A DNA stretch of 37,092 nt, from assembly GCA_947375135.1 (NCBI GenBank), contig CANCER010000033.1, forward strand, positions 1 to 37,092. The letters are read 5' to 3'. Below are positions 7,515 to 14,654 of this stretch, one piece after another. Every line of letters starts with the position of its first letter. Position 1 is the stretch's first letter. A model generated the notes under the pieces. That model saw only the letters and a program-made list of their open reading frames with translations, ran no database searches and was not told the DNA's origin. A program made the position numbers and the translations under genes. The stretch is from Comamonadaceae bacterium. GTDB lineage: Bacteria > Pseudomonadota > Gammaproteobacteria > Burkholderiales > Burkholderiaceae_C.

Positions 7515-8144
7515 TCAGCCCAGGTAGGGCGGTGGGCTGGCTTCCTTGCTGGGTGCAGGCAACCACTTCAAATCCTGAAAGCCGCGGGTGATGTAGCCAC
7601 CCTTTTCCCAGGCAGAGCCGGGATAGCCGAACACGGCAAAGGCCATATCGTTGTCATACAGCGATGTGATGCATTGGCCACGCACGGTGGCAAAGAAGGC
7701 GGTGCCTTCCATGCCGCGCACCATTTCTTCACGCTTGACGGCACTGGCCTTGGAAAAGTTACCGCCTGCTGAAGTGTTCAACCAGGCAATGCCATCCTGC
7801 AGCATCTTGGCAGCAGCGGCGTCACCACTGGCCTTCGCGTCCAGATCTTTGGACAAAAGCGCGTAGACCGCATCTGGCAGCTTTTGGTGCGGAAACAGAA
7901 CACGGCCCATGGCCATGAGGGTCTGGCCTTGCTCGGTGCTGAGCGTCTTGAGCTCCAGTGCCCAGGCGGTGCTGGGCGCCAGTCCGGCCAGAAGGCTGCC
8001 GGTGGCCAGGGTGCCAAGCAAGACGCCAGAGCCTTTGAGAAACTCACGGCGTGCCAGGGGCATGCTCACCTTGCGCACTACGCCGCTTTCTTCATCGCAT
8101 CCCGCGACTTCTGGGTTGTCACTGGCAATGGAAATCACACGCAT
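7515..8144 (-). CDS. Gluconate 2-dehydrogenase subunit 3 family protein (Tat-exported gamma subunit)
   Basis: 209 residues from the ATG at 8144, with GGAG 8 nt upstream. An internal ATG at 8063 (MPLARREFLKG) is an alternative that would give a shorter Tat signal. A twin-arginine motif (ARREFLKGS) and hydrophobic stretch (GVLLGTLATGSLLAGLAP) are followed by a mature domain of the gluconate-2-dehydrogenase subunit 3 family (ALELKTLSTEQGQTLMAMGRVLFPH, IAWLN, FAVFGYPGSAWEKGGYITRGF). In characterised three-subunit enzymes this subunit escorts the FAD subunit across the membrane. It is the first gene of the cluster, with a 19-bp candidate operator upstream at 8221-8239. Confidence 0.87.
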   Translation of the reverse strand: MRVISIASDNPEVAGCDEESGVVRKVSMPLARREFLKGSGVLLGTLATGSLLAGLAPSTAWALELKTLSTEQGQTLMAMGRVLFPHQKLPDAVYALLSKDLDAKASGDAAAAKMLQDGIAWLNTSAGGNFSKASAVKREEMVRGMEGTAFFATVRGQCITSLYDNDMAFAVFGYPGSAWEKGGYITRGFQDLKWLPAPSKEASPPPYLG

Positions 8145-8220
8145 ATTTGTCTCCAGTATGTTGTTGGCACCCACCCGCATCGGGTAGCTGTGGAACAGGA
8201 GTATTCATGCGATGCGAGGC

Positions 8221-8239
8221 AGTCAGGTGATATCTGACT
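8221..8239. promoter_or_regulatory. Inverted repeat upstream of the dehydrogenase cluster
   Basis: AGTCAG and CTGACT are perfect 6-bp arms separated by 7 bp, located 77-95 bp upstream of the subunit-3 start. The spacing fits a dimeric regulator. No recognisable -10/-35 was assigned. Confidence 0.3.
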
Positions 8240-8290
8240 ACTTACAGGGCAAACCCCTAGTTGCGCTGGAGGTGACCGTTCTGAGAAAAA

Positions 8291-8575
8291 TTAGCAGGGG
8301 CGTTTACAGCGCGTTCCTGGGTACCAGGCTGAACCTAGCGTGCGGGTTAAATGGCTATTGAAGTTGTTCTGTATTCGGCGTTTGGTACCCATCCGCCGCC
8401 ATCCGTAGGAGCGGATTAGTCCTTCGATGCGCAAGGACCGTTCGGCGTAAATAATCGGATTGGTGGCCAGTCGGCGAATCGTGGACTGCGCGCGCAATGG
8501 TGCTATGGACCCACCCGGCTACTGCGCATCGTCTTTCAGAATGTCCACCAGCACATCGGTGTCGACCAGCCGCAT
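8291..8575 (-). pseudogene. Decayed VapC-type PIN-domain toxin
   Basis: The minus strand from an ATG at 8575 reads MRLVDTDVLVDILKDD, the N-terminal strand and first acidic residue of PIN-domain VapC toxins. It is then cut by an in-frame TAG (8519-8521). Past the stop the same frame continues as LRAQSTIRRLATNPIIYAE, the next conserved VapC block (NPIIYAE), and then degrades: GTKRRIQNNFNSH and LTRTLGSAWYPG are recognisable but corrupted versions of the GTK..LADFFIGAHA and LTRDxxRYRTYFP segments. The later catalytic acidic residues are gone. This is a dead toxin gene. Confidence 0.68.
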
Positions 8576-8640
8576 CAGTTCTCAGCGCGAAGCAGTGACA
8601 TCCAATCATCGGGGCACCATTTCACGGCGGCCTTACCGCA
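8573..8640 (-). pseudogene. C-terminal scrap of a VapB-like antitoxin
   Basis: Immediately upstream of the vapC relic the minus strand reads VKWCPDDWMSLLRAEN then TGA, which overlaps the toxin ATG (CTGATG), the usual vapB-vapC overlap. The rest of the antitoxin is missing, replaced by the end of the HAD gene at 8649. Confidence 0.45.
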
Positions 8641-8648
8641 GGCCCGCC

Positions 8649-9347
8649 TCAATCCCCAAGTCGTTCAGCGAGTTCCAGAAGGCTGTTGACTGCATAGTCC
8701 ACGCGCGTGGCCGGCGCCACCTCACCCAAGCCGGGCCCCATTTCATGGGGACGCGCGACAAATGCCGTCCGCAGGCCGGCAGCCGCCGCCGCAGCGAGGT
8801 CGGAGGAATGCGCAGCGACCATCAGGGTCTGCTCCGGCGCCAGATCAAACGCGGCGGCCGCGCAGGTGTAAACAATCGCCATCGGTTTGTAGGCATGCGC
8901 TACTTCCGCGCCCAAAACGGCGTCCCATACGAAGCCGTTGCGCCTAGCCAAGTCGACCATCAATGAAATATTCCCGTTTGAGCACGGGGCCAGCAAAAAC
9001 TTCTTCTTAAGGGCGTTGAGCCCGGGAGCCACGTCGGGCCAGGCATCCAGCCGGTGCCACGCCAGGTTCAGGTGGCGTCTTGTGGCTTCATCGACAGAGT
9101 CAATCCCCTGCGCAGCCAAAATGACATCGAGGTTGCGCCTATGCAGTACGTCCAATTTGGAAAAGGGCAGACGACCGGACCGCACCTCTTCCATCGCGGG
9201 TTGGTATTGGTTGCGCCATGCATCGGCAAACGCATTCCAATCCAGTGAAATGCCAAGCGGGGAGAGAATCCCTTGCGCTTCTCTGGCTATGGATGTACGC
9301 CAATCGACCAGCGTTCCAAAAACGTCAAAAATGCAGGCTTTAATCAT
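8649..9347 (-). CDS. HAD-superfamily hydrolase, haloacid dehalogenase type II-like
   Basis: A 232-residue cytoplasmic HAD protein. Motif I is FDVFGTLVDW with nucleophile Asp8. Motif II is the Ser of PCSNGN, the Lys lies in HAYKPM, and the acidic motif III is AAHSSDLAAAAAAGLRTAFV. Length, cap region and the AAH..DL pattern match L-2-haloacid dehalogenases (type II), which hydrolyse short 2-haloacids, but many homologues have other substrates. It is divergent from an alpha/beta hydrolase whose fold is shared by haloalkane dehalogenases and epoxide hydrolases. A palindrome in the 50-bp gap may serve both genes. Confidence 0.87.
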   Translation of the reverse strand: MIKACIFDVFGTLVDWRTSIAREAQGILSPLGISLDWNAFADAWRNQYQPAMEEVRSGRLPFSKLDVLHRRNLDVILAAQGIDSVDEATRRHLNLAWHRLDAWPDVAPGLNALKKKFLLAPCSNGNISLMVDLARRNGFVWDAVLGAEVAHAYKPMAIVYTCAAAAFDLAPEQTLMVAAHSSDLAAAAAAGLRTAFVARPHEMGPGLGEVAPATRVDYAVNSLLELAERLGD

Positions 9348-9349
9348 GT

Positions 9350-9359
9350 GTCAGCTGAC
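9350..9359. promoter_or_regulatory. Palindrome in the HAD/alpha-beta-hydrolase divergent gap
   Basis: GTCAGCTGAC is a perfect 10-bp palindrome only 3 bp from the HAD start codon and 39 bp from the hydrolase start. A further half-site GCTGAC follows at about 9371. It could bind a regulator controlling both genes; the evidence is symmetry and position only. Confidence 0.28.
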
Positions 9360-9397
9360 CTCCGGTAAGTGCTGACTGTATCCATTCAGGCGATCCA

Positions 9398-10315
9398 ATG
9401 CTCACCCCCCATACGTTGACCGTTCGTACCCCCACCCTGGAAGTCGAGTACCTTGAGTGGAACCCCGGCGGCAGCCGCACGGCGGTGCTCGTGCATGGCT
9501 GGCCGGATGCGCCCAGGACCTGGGATGCGGTTGCCGCAGGGCTGGCGCAAGCCGGCTTGCGCGTGGTGGCTCCGGCCCTTCGTGGGGTGGCGGGGACGCG
9601 ATTTTTGTCGCCCTCCACGCCGCGCAGCGGACAGCTTGCCGTGTTGGGGCGCGACTTGCTTGACTTCATCGACGCACTGGGTCTTGTCCAGCCGGTGCTG
9701 GTCGGGCACGACTGGGGCGCCCGGGCCGTAGCCAACGCCTGCGGGCTTCGCGAGAATGCCGGTTCGCACCTGGTAATGCTGGCAGTGGGCTACGGCACCA
9801 ACGACCCCCACCAGCACTTGTCCTACCAGCAGGCACGCAATTACTGGTACCACTGGTACATGAACACGCCGCGCGGCGAGCAGGCGGTACGCACCGATGC
9901 CAAGGGGTTTGCGCGCACCATGTGGGATACCTGGTCCCCACCGGGGTGGTTCGATGATGCCGACTTCGATGCCACCGCCCGCGCCTTCGAGAACCCGGAT
10001 TGGGCGGACATCGTGCTCCACTCCTACCGCCACCGCTGGGGCCACGCGCAAGGCTACCCCGACTGCGCAGCTGACACGGCAAGATTGGTCCCGACGCCGA
10101 GACTGGCGGTACCGACCTTGATGCTGCACGGCGGCTCGGACTACTGCAACCATCCGGACACCTCCTTGGGCAAGGAGCACTTTTTTTCAGACCGCTATGA
10201 GCGCGTGGTGCTCGATGGCGTCGGGCACTTTCCACAAAAAGAGCGCCCGCAACACGTTGTGTCGGAGATAGTGCGGTTCTGTGTTGCAGAGGGCATGGCC
10301 GCGCCGCGTTCTTGA
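9398..10315 (+). CDS. Alpha/beta hydrolase, epoxide hydrolase/haloalkane dehalogenase-like
   Basis: A 305-residue alpha/beta-hydrolase. VLVHGWPDAPRTW carries the oxyanion-hole HGWP motif, VLVGHDWGARAV places the nucleophile Asp at residue 105 (Asp rather than Ser argues for epoxide hydrolase or dehalogenase chemistry), and GVGHFPQKERP supplies the catalytic His. The Trp next to the nucleophile is conserved in both families. No signal peptide is seen. It is divergent from the HAD gene and 57 bp upstream of the LacI regulator gene. It is probably separate from the glucan regulon, since the operator at 10338 lies after it. Confidence 0.85.
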   Translation: MLTPHTLTVRTPTLEVEYLEWNPGGSRTAVLVHGWPDAPRTWDAVAAGLAQAGLRVVAPALRGVAGTRFLSPSTPRSGQLAVLGRDLLDFIDALGLVQPVLVGHDWGARAVANACGLRENAGSHLVMLAVGYGTNDPHQHLSYQQARNYWYHWYMNTPRGEQAVRTDAKGFARTMWDTWSPPGWFDDADFDATARAFENPDWADIVLHSYRHRWGHAQGYPDCAADTARLVPTPRLAVPTLMLHGGSDYCNHPDTSLGKEHFFSDRYERVVLDGVGHFPQKERPQHVVSEIVRFCVAEGMAAPRS

Positions 10316-10337
10316 AAAGAAGCGCATGCCAGAAATA

Positions 10338-10351
10338 AGAGAGCGCTTTCA
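10338..10351. promoter_or_regulatory. Degenerate LacI operator upstream of the regulator gene
   Basis: AGAGAGCGCTTTCA matches the regulon palindrome TGAAAGCGCTTTCA at 12 of 14 positions. It lies 22 bp before the LacI-family start codon, with a TATTAT -10-like hexamer at 10360-10365, a position suited to weak autoregulation. Confidence 0.65.
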
Positions 10352-10372
10352 TGGTGGTTTATTATTTGGCCT

Positions 10373-11425
10373 ATGTTGTCTACCCCTCCCAAACGCGCGG
10401 CCAAATCTGCTGTCACCGCTTCTTCCAAAGTAATTACCCTGGAAATGGTAGCGAAAGAAGCCGGTGTCTCTCCTGCCACTGTGTCGCGCATATTGAACGG
10501 CACTGCCGTGGTGAGTCCGGTTCGCAAAAAGGCAGTGGACGATGCCATTGCCAAATTGGGTTTCGTGCCCAACCCGGTAGCCCGTGGCTTGGCCGGGGGG
10601 CGCACCTTCAGTATTGGCGTGGTGACGCAGGCGCTGGATAGTCCGTTCTATGGCGCGGCCCTGCGTGGCATTGAAGAAAAGTTGCTGCCCCTGGGCTACA
10701 GCCCTTTGTTTGTGAGCGGGCAGTGGGATGCTGCGGTAGAAACCCGCTGTATGGATGTGCTGCGTTCGCGCCGGGTTGACGGCATCATTGTGCTGACCGG
10801 CCGCCTCACGGACAAGGCCCTGAAAACTTACGCCAAATCGCTCCCCATCGTGGTGACCGGCCGCAAACTCAGCGCCCCCGGTCTTGCCGCACTGTATTGC
10901 GACAACGTGGAGGGCGCCCGCCTGGCCACCCAGCACCTGATTGATCTGGGGCACCGCCAGATTGCCTTCATTTCGGGTGATTTACAGCACCCCGATGCCA
11001 TCGACCGGCTACAGGGTTACCGCAATGCCTTGGAGGCTGCACGCATCCGTTTCGACCCGGCGCTGGTGGCACAAGGCGGCTTTCACGAGGCCAGTGGCTT
11101 GCAGGCAGTGGGCGATTTGCTTTCCACGCGCAAACGCTTCACCGCCATCTTTGCGGCCAACGACCAGATGGCCGTAGGTGCGGCGCTGGGCCTGAGCCGC
11201 CATTCCCTGCGCGTGCCGGAAGACGTGTCCCTGATCGGTTACGACGACTTGTCTTCGTCGCTGTATTCCAATCCGCCGTTGAGCAGCATCCATCAGTCGG
11301 CGTACGAACTGGGGCAACAGGCCGCCGAGGTACTGTTGCAAATGCTGGCGGGCGACAAGCCGGTGTTTGAGGTGCCTATGCCGCGCCTCGTTTCGCGCGA
11401 GTCGTGCCGTCGCCTGTTGATTTAG
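10373..11425 (+). CDS. LacI-family transcriptional regulator of the beta-glucan locus
   Basis: 350 residues. After a 22-residue leader the helix-turn-helix ITLEMVAKEAGVSPATVSRILNG is followed by the hinge region (PVRKKAVDDAIAKLGFVPNPVARGLAGG) and a periplasmic-binding-protein-like effector domain (FSIGVVTQALDSPFYGAALRG, AIFAANDQMAVGAALGL, VSLIGYDDL). It should bind TGAAAGCGCTTTCA palindromes as a dimer and release them on binding a sugar, probably a gluco-oligosaccharide or glucose derivative. It sits directly upstream of the ABC importer genes, and copies of the operator precede every later transcription unit of the locus. The start is the first ATG; the ribosome site is weak. Confidence 0.93.
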   Translation: MLSTPPKRAAKSAVTASSKVITLEMVAKEAGVSPATVSRILNGTAVVSPVRKKAVDDAIAKLGFVPNPVARGLAGGRTFSIGVVTQALDSPFYGAALRGIEEKLLPLGYSPLFVSGQWDAAVETRCMDVLRSRRVDGIIVLTGRLTDKALKTYAKSLPIVVTGRKLSAPGLAALYCDNVEGARLATQHLIDLGHRQIAFISGDLQHPDAIDRLQGYRNALEAARIRFDPALVAQGGFHEASGLQAVGDLLSTRKRFTAIFAANDQMAVGAALGLSRHSLRVPEDVSLIGYDDLSSSLYSNPPLSSIHQSAYELGQQAAEVLLQMLAGDKPVFEVPMPRLVSRESCRRLLI

Positions 11426-11476
11426 TTTCTTCGCCTATCGGGAATACCCTGAGCGCAATTGCCGGGGAGTGTTGCC

Positions 11477-11495
11477 TATAATGAAAGCGCTTTCA
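11477..11495 (+). promoter_or_regulatory. Promoter -10 overlapping a LacI operator, for the ABC importer operon
   Basis: TATAAT (11477-11482) overlaps the perfect operator TGAAAGCGCTTTCA (11482-11495) by one base, about 30 bp upstream of the binding-protein start. A bound repressor would block polymerase. No good -35 hexamer is found at 16-18 bp, so basal transcription may be weak. Confidence 0.75.
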
Positions 11496-11523
11496 CAATT
11501 GCAATGATTCCACAGGAGATTCC

Positions 11524-12792
11524 ATGCGCAACGCCCTTCATCCCTTCGCTGCGTCAGTCAAGCTATGGTTCGCCGGTGCTGCCGCCTTGACGCTGATGTC
11601 CACCGCGATGGCCCAGCAGAGTCTGACGGTCGCGGCCTATCCGGCGGTGGATGAGATTGCCAAATCGGCCATTCCCCTGTGGAAGAAGAAACACCCGGAC
11701 GTGGAAATCAAGGTGGTCAGCCGCGCCTTCGCCGACCACCACACCGCCATGACCACGGCGCTGTCTACCTCTTCCAACCTGCCCGACGTGATGGTGGTGG
11801 AGTACGGTTATGTTGCCCGCTTTGCAGAAGGTGGCGGGCTGGAAGACCTGGGCGCTGCACCCTATGGCATCAAGAGCCAGCAGGCGCACTTTGTTCCCTA
11901 CGCCTTCCGCCAAGGCACCACCAATGCCGGTACCGTAGTAGCCGTGCCGTCCGACATCGGGCCGGGTACGTTGCTCTACCGTGAAGACCTGCTCAAAAAA
12001 GCTGGCGTCAAAGAAGCGGACATGACCCAGTCCTGGGATTCGTTTGTGGCGTCCGGCGTCAAGATCAAGGCAGCTACCGGTGCCTATCTGGTGGCGCACG
12101 CGCGGGACGTCAAGGACATCGTGATCCGCTCCGATATCAAGCCGGGTGAGGGCTTGTATATCGACAACAAGGGCAAGGTCCTGGTGGACACACCGCGCTT
12201 TGTGCGCGCGTTCGAGTTGGCCAAGAAGGTGCGCGAACAAAAGCTGGACGGCAAGATCGGCGCCTGGTCCAACGAGTGGTCCGAGGGCTTCAAGCGCGGC
12301 ACCATCGCCACCCAGCTCTCCGGCGCGTGGCTGGCCGGTCACCTGAACAACTGGCTGGCGCCCAACACCAAGGGTCTGTGGCGTGCTGCGCAATTGCCGG
12401 AGAAAGCCTATGGCTCCTGGGGCGGCAGTTTCTACACCATCCCCAAGGTGTCCAAGAACAAGGCGCTGGCTTGGGAGTTCATCCAGATGATGACGCTCAG
12501 CCCCGAAATGCAACTCAGCGCCTTCAAGTCGCAAGACGCTTTCCCTGCCCTGGTAGACGTGCACAAGGATGCCTTCTTTGACCAGCCCATCGAGTTCCTG
12601 GGCGGCCAGAAGGCCCGCCTGCTGTGGCGCGATGCGGCCAACAAGATCACGGCCGTGGATGTGCACAAGCTCGACCCCATTGCCGAAGAAATCGTCAACA
12701 CCGAGATGGACAAGGTGCTGGACCAGGGCAAGGACATCAAGACCGCGCTGGCCGATGCCCGGGCCCTGCTGGAACGCCGCGTAGCCCGCTAA
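11524..12792 (+). CDS. ABC transporter sugar-binding protein
   Basis: A 422-residue periplasmic solute-binding protein of the family-1 (MalE/UgpB-like) type. A signal peptide (WFAGAAALTLMSTAMA, cleavage about residue 30) is followed by SLTVAAYPAVDEIAKSAIPLWKKKHPDVEIKVV, and by LPDVMVVEYGYVARFAEGGGLEDLG, the typical N-lobe pattern. The ribosome site CAGGAG lies 6 nt before the ATG. It heads the operon binding protein - permease - permease - GH1 - ATPase and should bind the oligosaccharide released by the extracytoplasmic beta-1,3-glucanases. The ligand identity is inferred from neighbours. Confidence 0.93.
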   Translation: MRNALHPFAASVKLWFAGAAALTLMSTAMAQQSLTVAAYPAVDEIAKSAIPLWKKKHPDVEIKVVSRAFADHHTAMTTALSTSSNLPDVMVVEYGYVARFAEGGGLEDLGAAPYGIKSQQAHFVPYAFRQGTTNAGTVVAVPSDIGPGTLLYREDLLKKAGVKEADMTQSWDSFVASGVKIKAATGAYLVAHARDVKDIVIRSDIKPGEGLYIDNKGKVLVDTPRFVRAFELAKKVREQKLDGKIGAWSNEWSEGFKRGTIATQLSGAWLAGHLNNWLAPNTKGLWRAAQLPEKAYGSWGGSFYTIPKVSKNKALAWEFIQMMTLSPEMQLSAFKSQDAFPALVDVHKDAFFDQPIEFLGGQKARLLWRDAANKITAVDVHKLDPIAEEIVNTEMDKVLDQGKDIKTALADARALLERRVAR

Positions 12793-12804
12793 ATAGATCC
12801 GGCC

Positions 12805-13752
12805 ATGGCAAGCACAAGTCCGCAGCGCCGGGTCTGGCGCCTGTCGCCCAGGTACGTTCCGTATTTGCTGGTCAGCCCGTTTTTGATCCTGTTTCTGGTA
12901 TTCGGCGTCTTCCCGCTGGCCTTCTCGTTCTACCTGGCGTTCCAGAGCTGGGAGCCCACGGCCGGGCTCGCCAGCATGAAGTTTGTCGGCTGGGGCAACT
13001 TTGCCTTTGCCATTACCGACGAGTGGTTCTGGAAGTCCCTGAAGAACACGGCCTGGCTGGCGTTTGCTTCCGGTGTGCCGCAGCATGTGATTGCCATCCC
13101 GCTGGCTTACTTCATCCACACCTCGTTCAAGCGCACACGCAACAGCGTGATTGGTGCGTACTTCCTGCCCTACATCACCTCCACGGTGGCGATTGCCATG
13201 ATGTTCGGGACACTGTTTTCCACCGATTACGGCATGATCAACATCGCGCTGCACGCACTGTCCCAAGTGCCCGTATTGGGCTGGATTTTTTCCGGTGAAC
13301 CGGTGGACTGGCTCAACCGCGCCGAGAACGTCAAACCGGCCGTGGCGATTGTGGTGTTCTGGCGCTATATCGGCTTTAACACCGTGTTGTATCTGGCTGC
13401 ACTGCAGACCATCCCCAAGGACATTTACGAGGCGGCCACCATGGACGGTGCGCGGCGCTTGCAGCAGTTCTTCCACATCACGCTGCCCAGCCTGAAACCC
13501 ATGATTTACTTTGGCGTCACCCTCAGCGTGGTGGGTGGGCTGCAGTTGTTTGAAGAGCCTTTCATCCTCACCGGCGGGCGCGGCGGAACGGACCAGGCCG
13601 GCATGACCACGGCCATGTACATGTACCGCACGGCCTTTGAGTTCAACGATTTCGGCGCAGCCAGCGCGCTGTCCTGGTTGTTGTTTGTGGTGGTGGCCGT
13701 GTTGACCTGGCTGACCAACCGCGCCTTCAAACCGCGTGACGGCTCCCACTAA
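12805..13752 (+). CDS. ABC sugar transporter permease (MalF/UgpA type)
   Basis: A 315-residue inner-membrane permease. It has multiple hydrophobic segments, beginning YLLVSPFLILFLVFGVFPLAFSFYLAF, and carries the cytoplasmic EAA loop YEAATMDGARRLQQFFHITLPSLKP that docks to the ATPase. It starts 12 bp after the binding protein gene and is followed at 11 bp by the partner permease. Confidence 0.93.
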   Translation: MASTSPQRRVWRLSPRYVPYLLVSPFLILFLVFGVFPLAFSFYLAFQSWEPTAGLASMKFVGWGNFAFAITDEWFWKSLKNTAWLAFASGVPQHVIAIPLAYFIHTSFKRTRNSVIGAYFLPYITSTVAIAMMFGTLFSTDYGMINIALHALSQVPVLGWIFSGEPVDWLNRAENVKPAVAIVVFWRYIGFNTVLYLAALQTIPKDIYEAATMDGARRLQQFFHITLPSLKPMIYFGVTLSVVGGLQLFEEPFILTGGRGGTDQAGMTTAMYMYRTAFEFNDFGAASALSWLLFVVVAVLTWLTNRAFKPRDGSH

Positions 13753-13763
13753 GAGGCCCTGCC

Positions 13764-14588
13764 ATGAACTTTGAAAAACTGGCACCGCGCGCGGCCTACC
13801 TGCTGGTCGGTGTGGGCGCGCTCATCATGCTCACGCCCTTTTATTTCATGTTCGTGTTTGCAACGCATTCACGCACCGAAATTTTCAACCTGCCGCCGCC
13901 GCTGTTTTTTGGCGACAGCTTTCTCGTCAACCTGCAGATCCTGACCCAGAAGATCCCGTTCTGGCGCAGCCTGGGCTGGAGCCTCTACGTTGCCCTGGCC
14001 TCTACGGCCCTGACCTTGCTGTTCTGCTCCATGGGCGGCTATGCGTTTGCCATGTTTGAGTTCCGCGGCAAGCAGCCGCTGTTTTTGCTGGTGATGGGCA
14101 CCATGCTGCTGCCGTCCTTTCTGGGCATGATTCCGACCTTCATGATCATGGATGCCTTTGGCTGGATCGACCAGCCGCGCGCCCTCTACATACCCGGTGC
14201 GGCCAGCGCCTTCGGCATTTTCATGATGCGCCAGTTCATCGGCTCGTCTATTCCCAAAGAGCTGATTGAAGCCGCACGCATGGACGGCTGCGGCGAACTC
14301 GGCATTTACTGGCGCATTGTGTTGCCACTGCTCAAGCCTGCCCTGGGCACCCTGGGGCTGATCACCTTCATCGCTTCCTGGAACAACTTCATAGGCCCGC
14401 TGATCGTGATGCGCTCGCCCGAGATGTACACCCTGCCGCTCGCCCTGCGCAGCATGCAAAGCCCTGTGAATACGGAGTGGGGCGCGGTGATGGCGGGCTC
14501 TGCCATCGCCACCTTGCCGCTGCTGGTGCTGTTTGCCATTTCTTCACGCCGCCTCATCGACGGGTTGACCGCAGGTGCCGTCAAGTAA
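13764..14588 (+). CDS. ABC sugar transporter permease (MalG/UgpE type)
   Basis: A 274-residue inner-membrane permease, the second half of the channel. It begins with LLVGVGALIMLTPFYFMFVFATHS and has the MalG-type EAA loop LIEAARMDGCGELGIYWRIVLPLLKP followed by LGTLGLITFIASWNNFIGPLIV. The length is typical for the family. It is 11 bp downstream of the MalF-type partner and about 66 bp upstream of the GH1 gene. Confidence 0.93.
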   Translation: MNFEKLAPRAAYLLVGVGALIMLTPFYFMFVFATHSRTEIFNLPPPLFFGDSFLVNLQILTQKIPFWRSLGWSLYVALASTALTLLFCSMGGYAFAMFEFRGKQPLFLLVMGTMLLPSFLGMIPTFMIMDAFGWIDQPRALYIPGAASAFGIFMMRQFIGSSIPKELIEAARMDGCGELGIYWRIVLPLLKPALGTLGLITFIASWNNFIGPLIVMRSPEMYTLPLALRSMQSPVNTEWGAVMAGSAIATLPLLVLFAISSRRLIDGLTAGAVK

Positions 14589-14654
14589 GGCGGCGCGCAC
14601 CCGCATGCTGAAGCTTCTTCCTCCAAAAAAACCATTGCATTGGTCTCTCATCCC

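Noticed and set aside
5890..7527. A 545-codon plus-strand open frame opposite the GMC oxidoreductase
   Set aside because: Antisense shadow with no motifs; the minus-strand reading has clear FAD-binding and GMC signatures.
11563..13785. A 740-codon minus-strand open frame across the ABC binding protein and permease genes
   Set aside because: It spans two well-supported genes on the other strand and translates to His/Gln/Gly-rich sequence without a domain.
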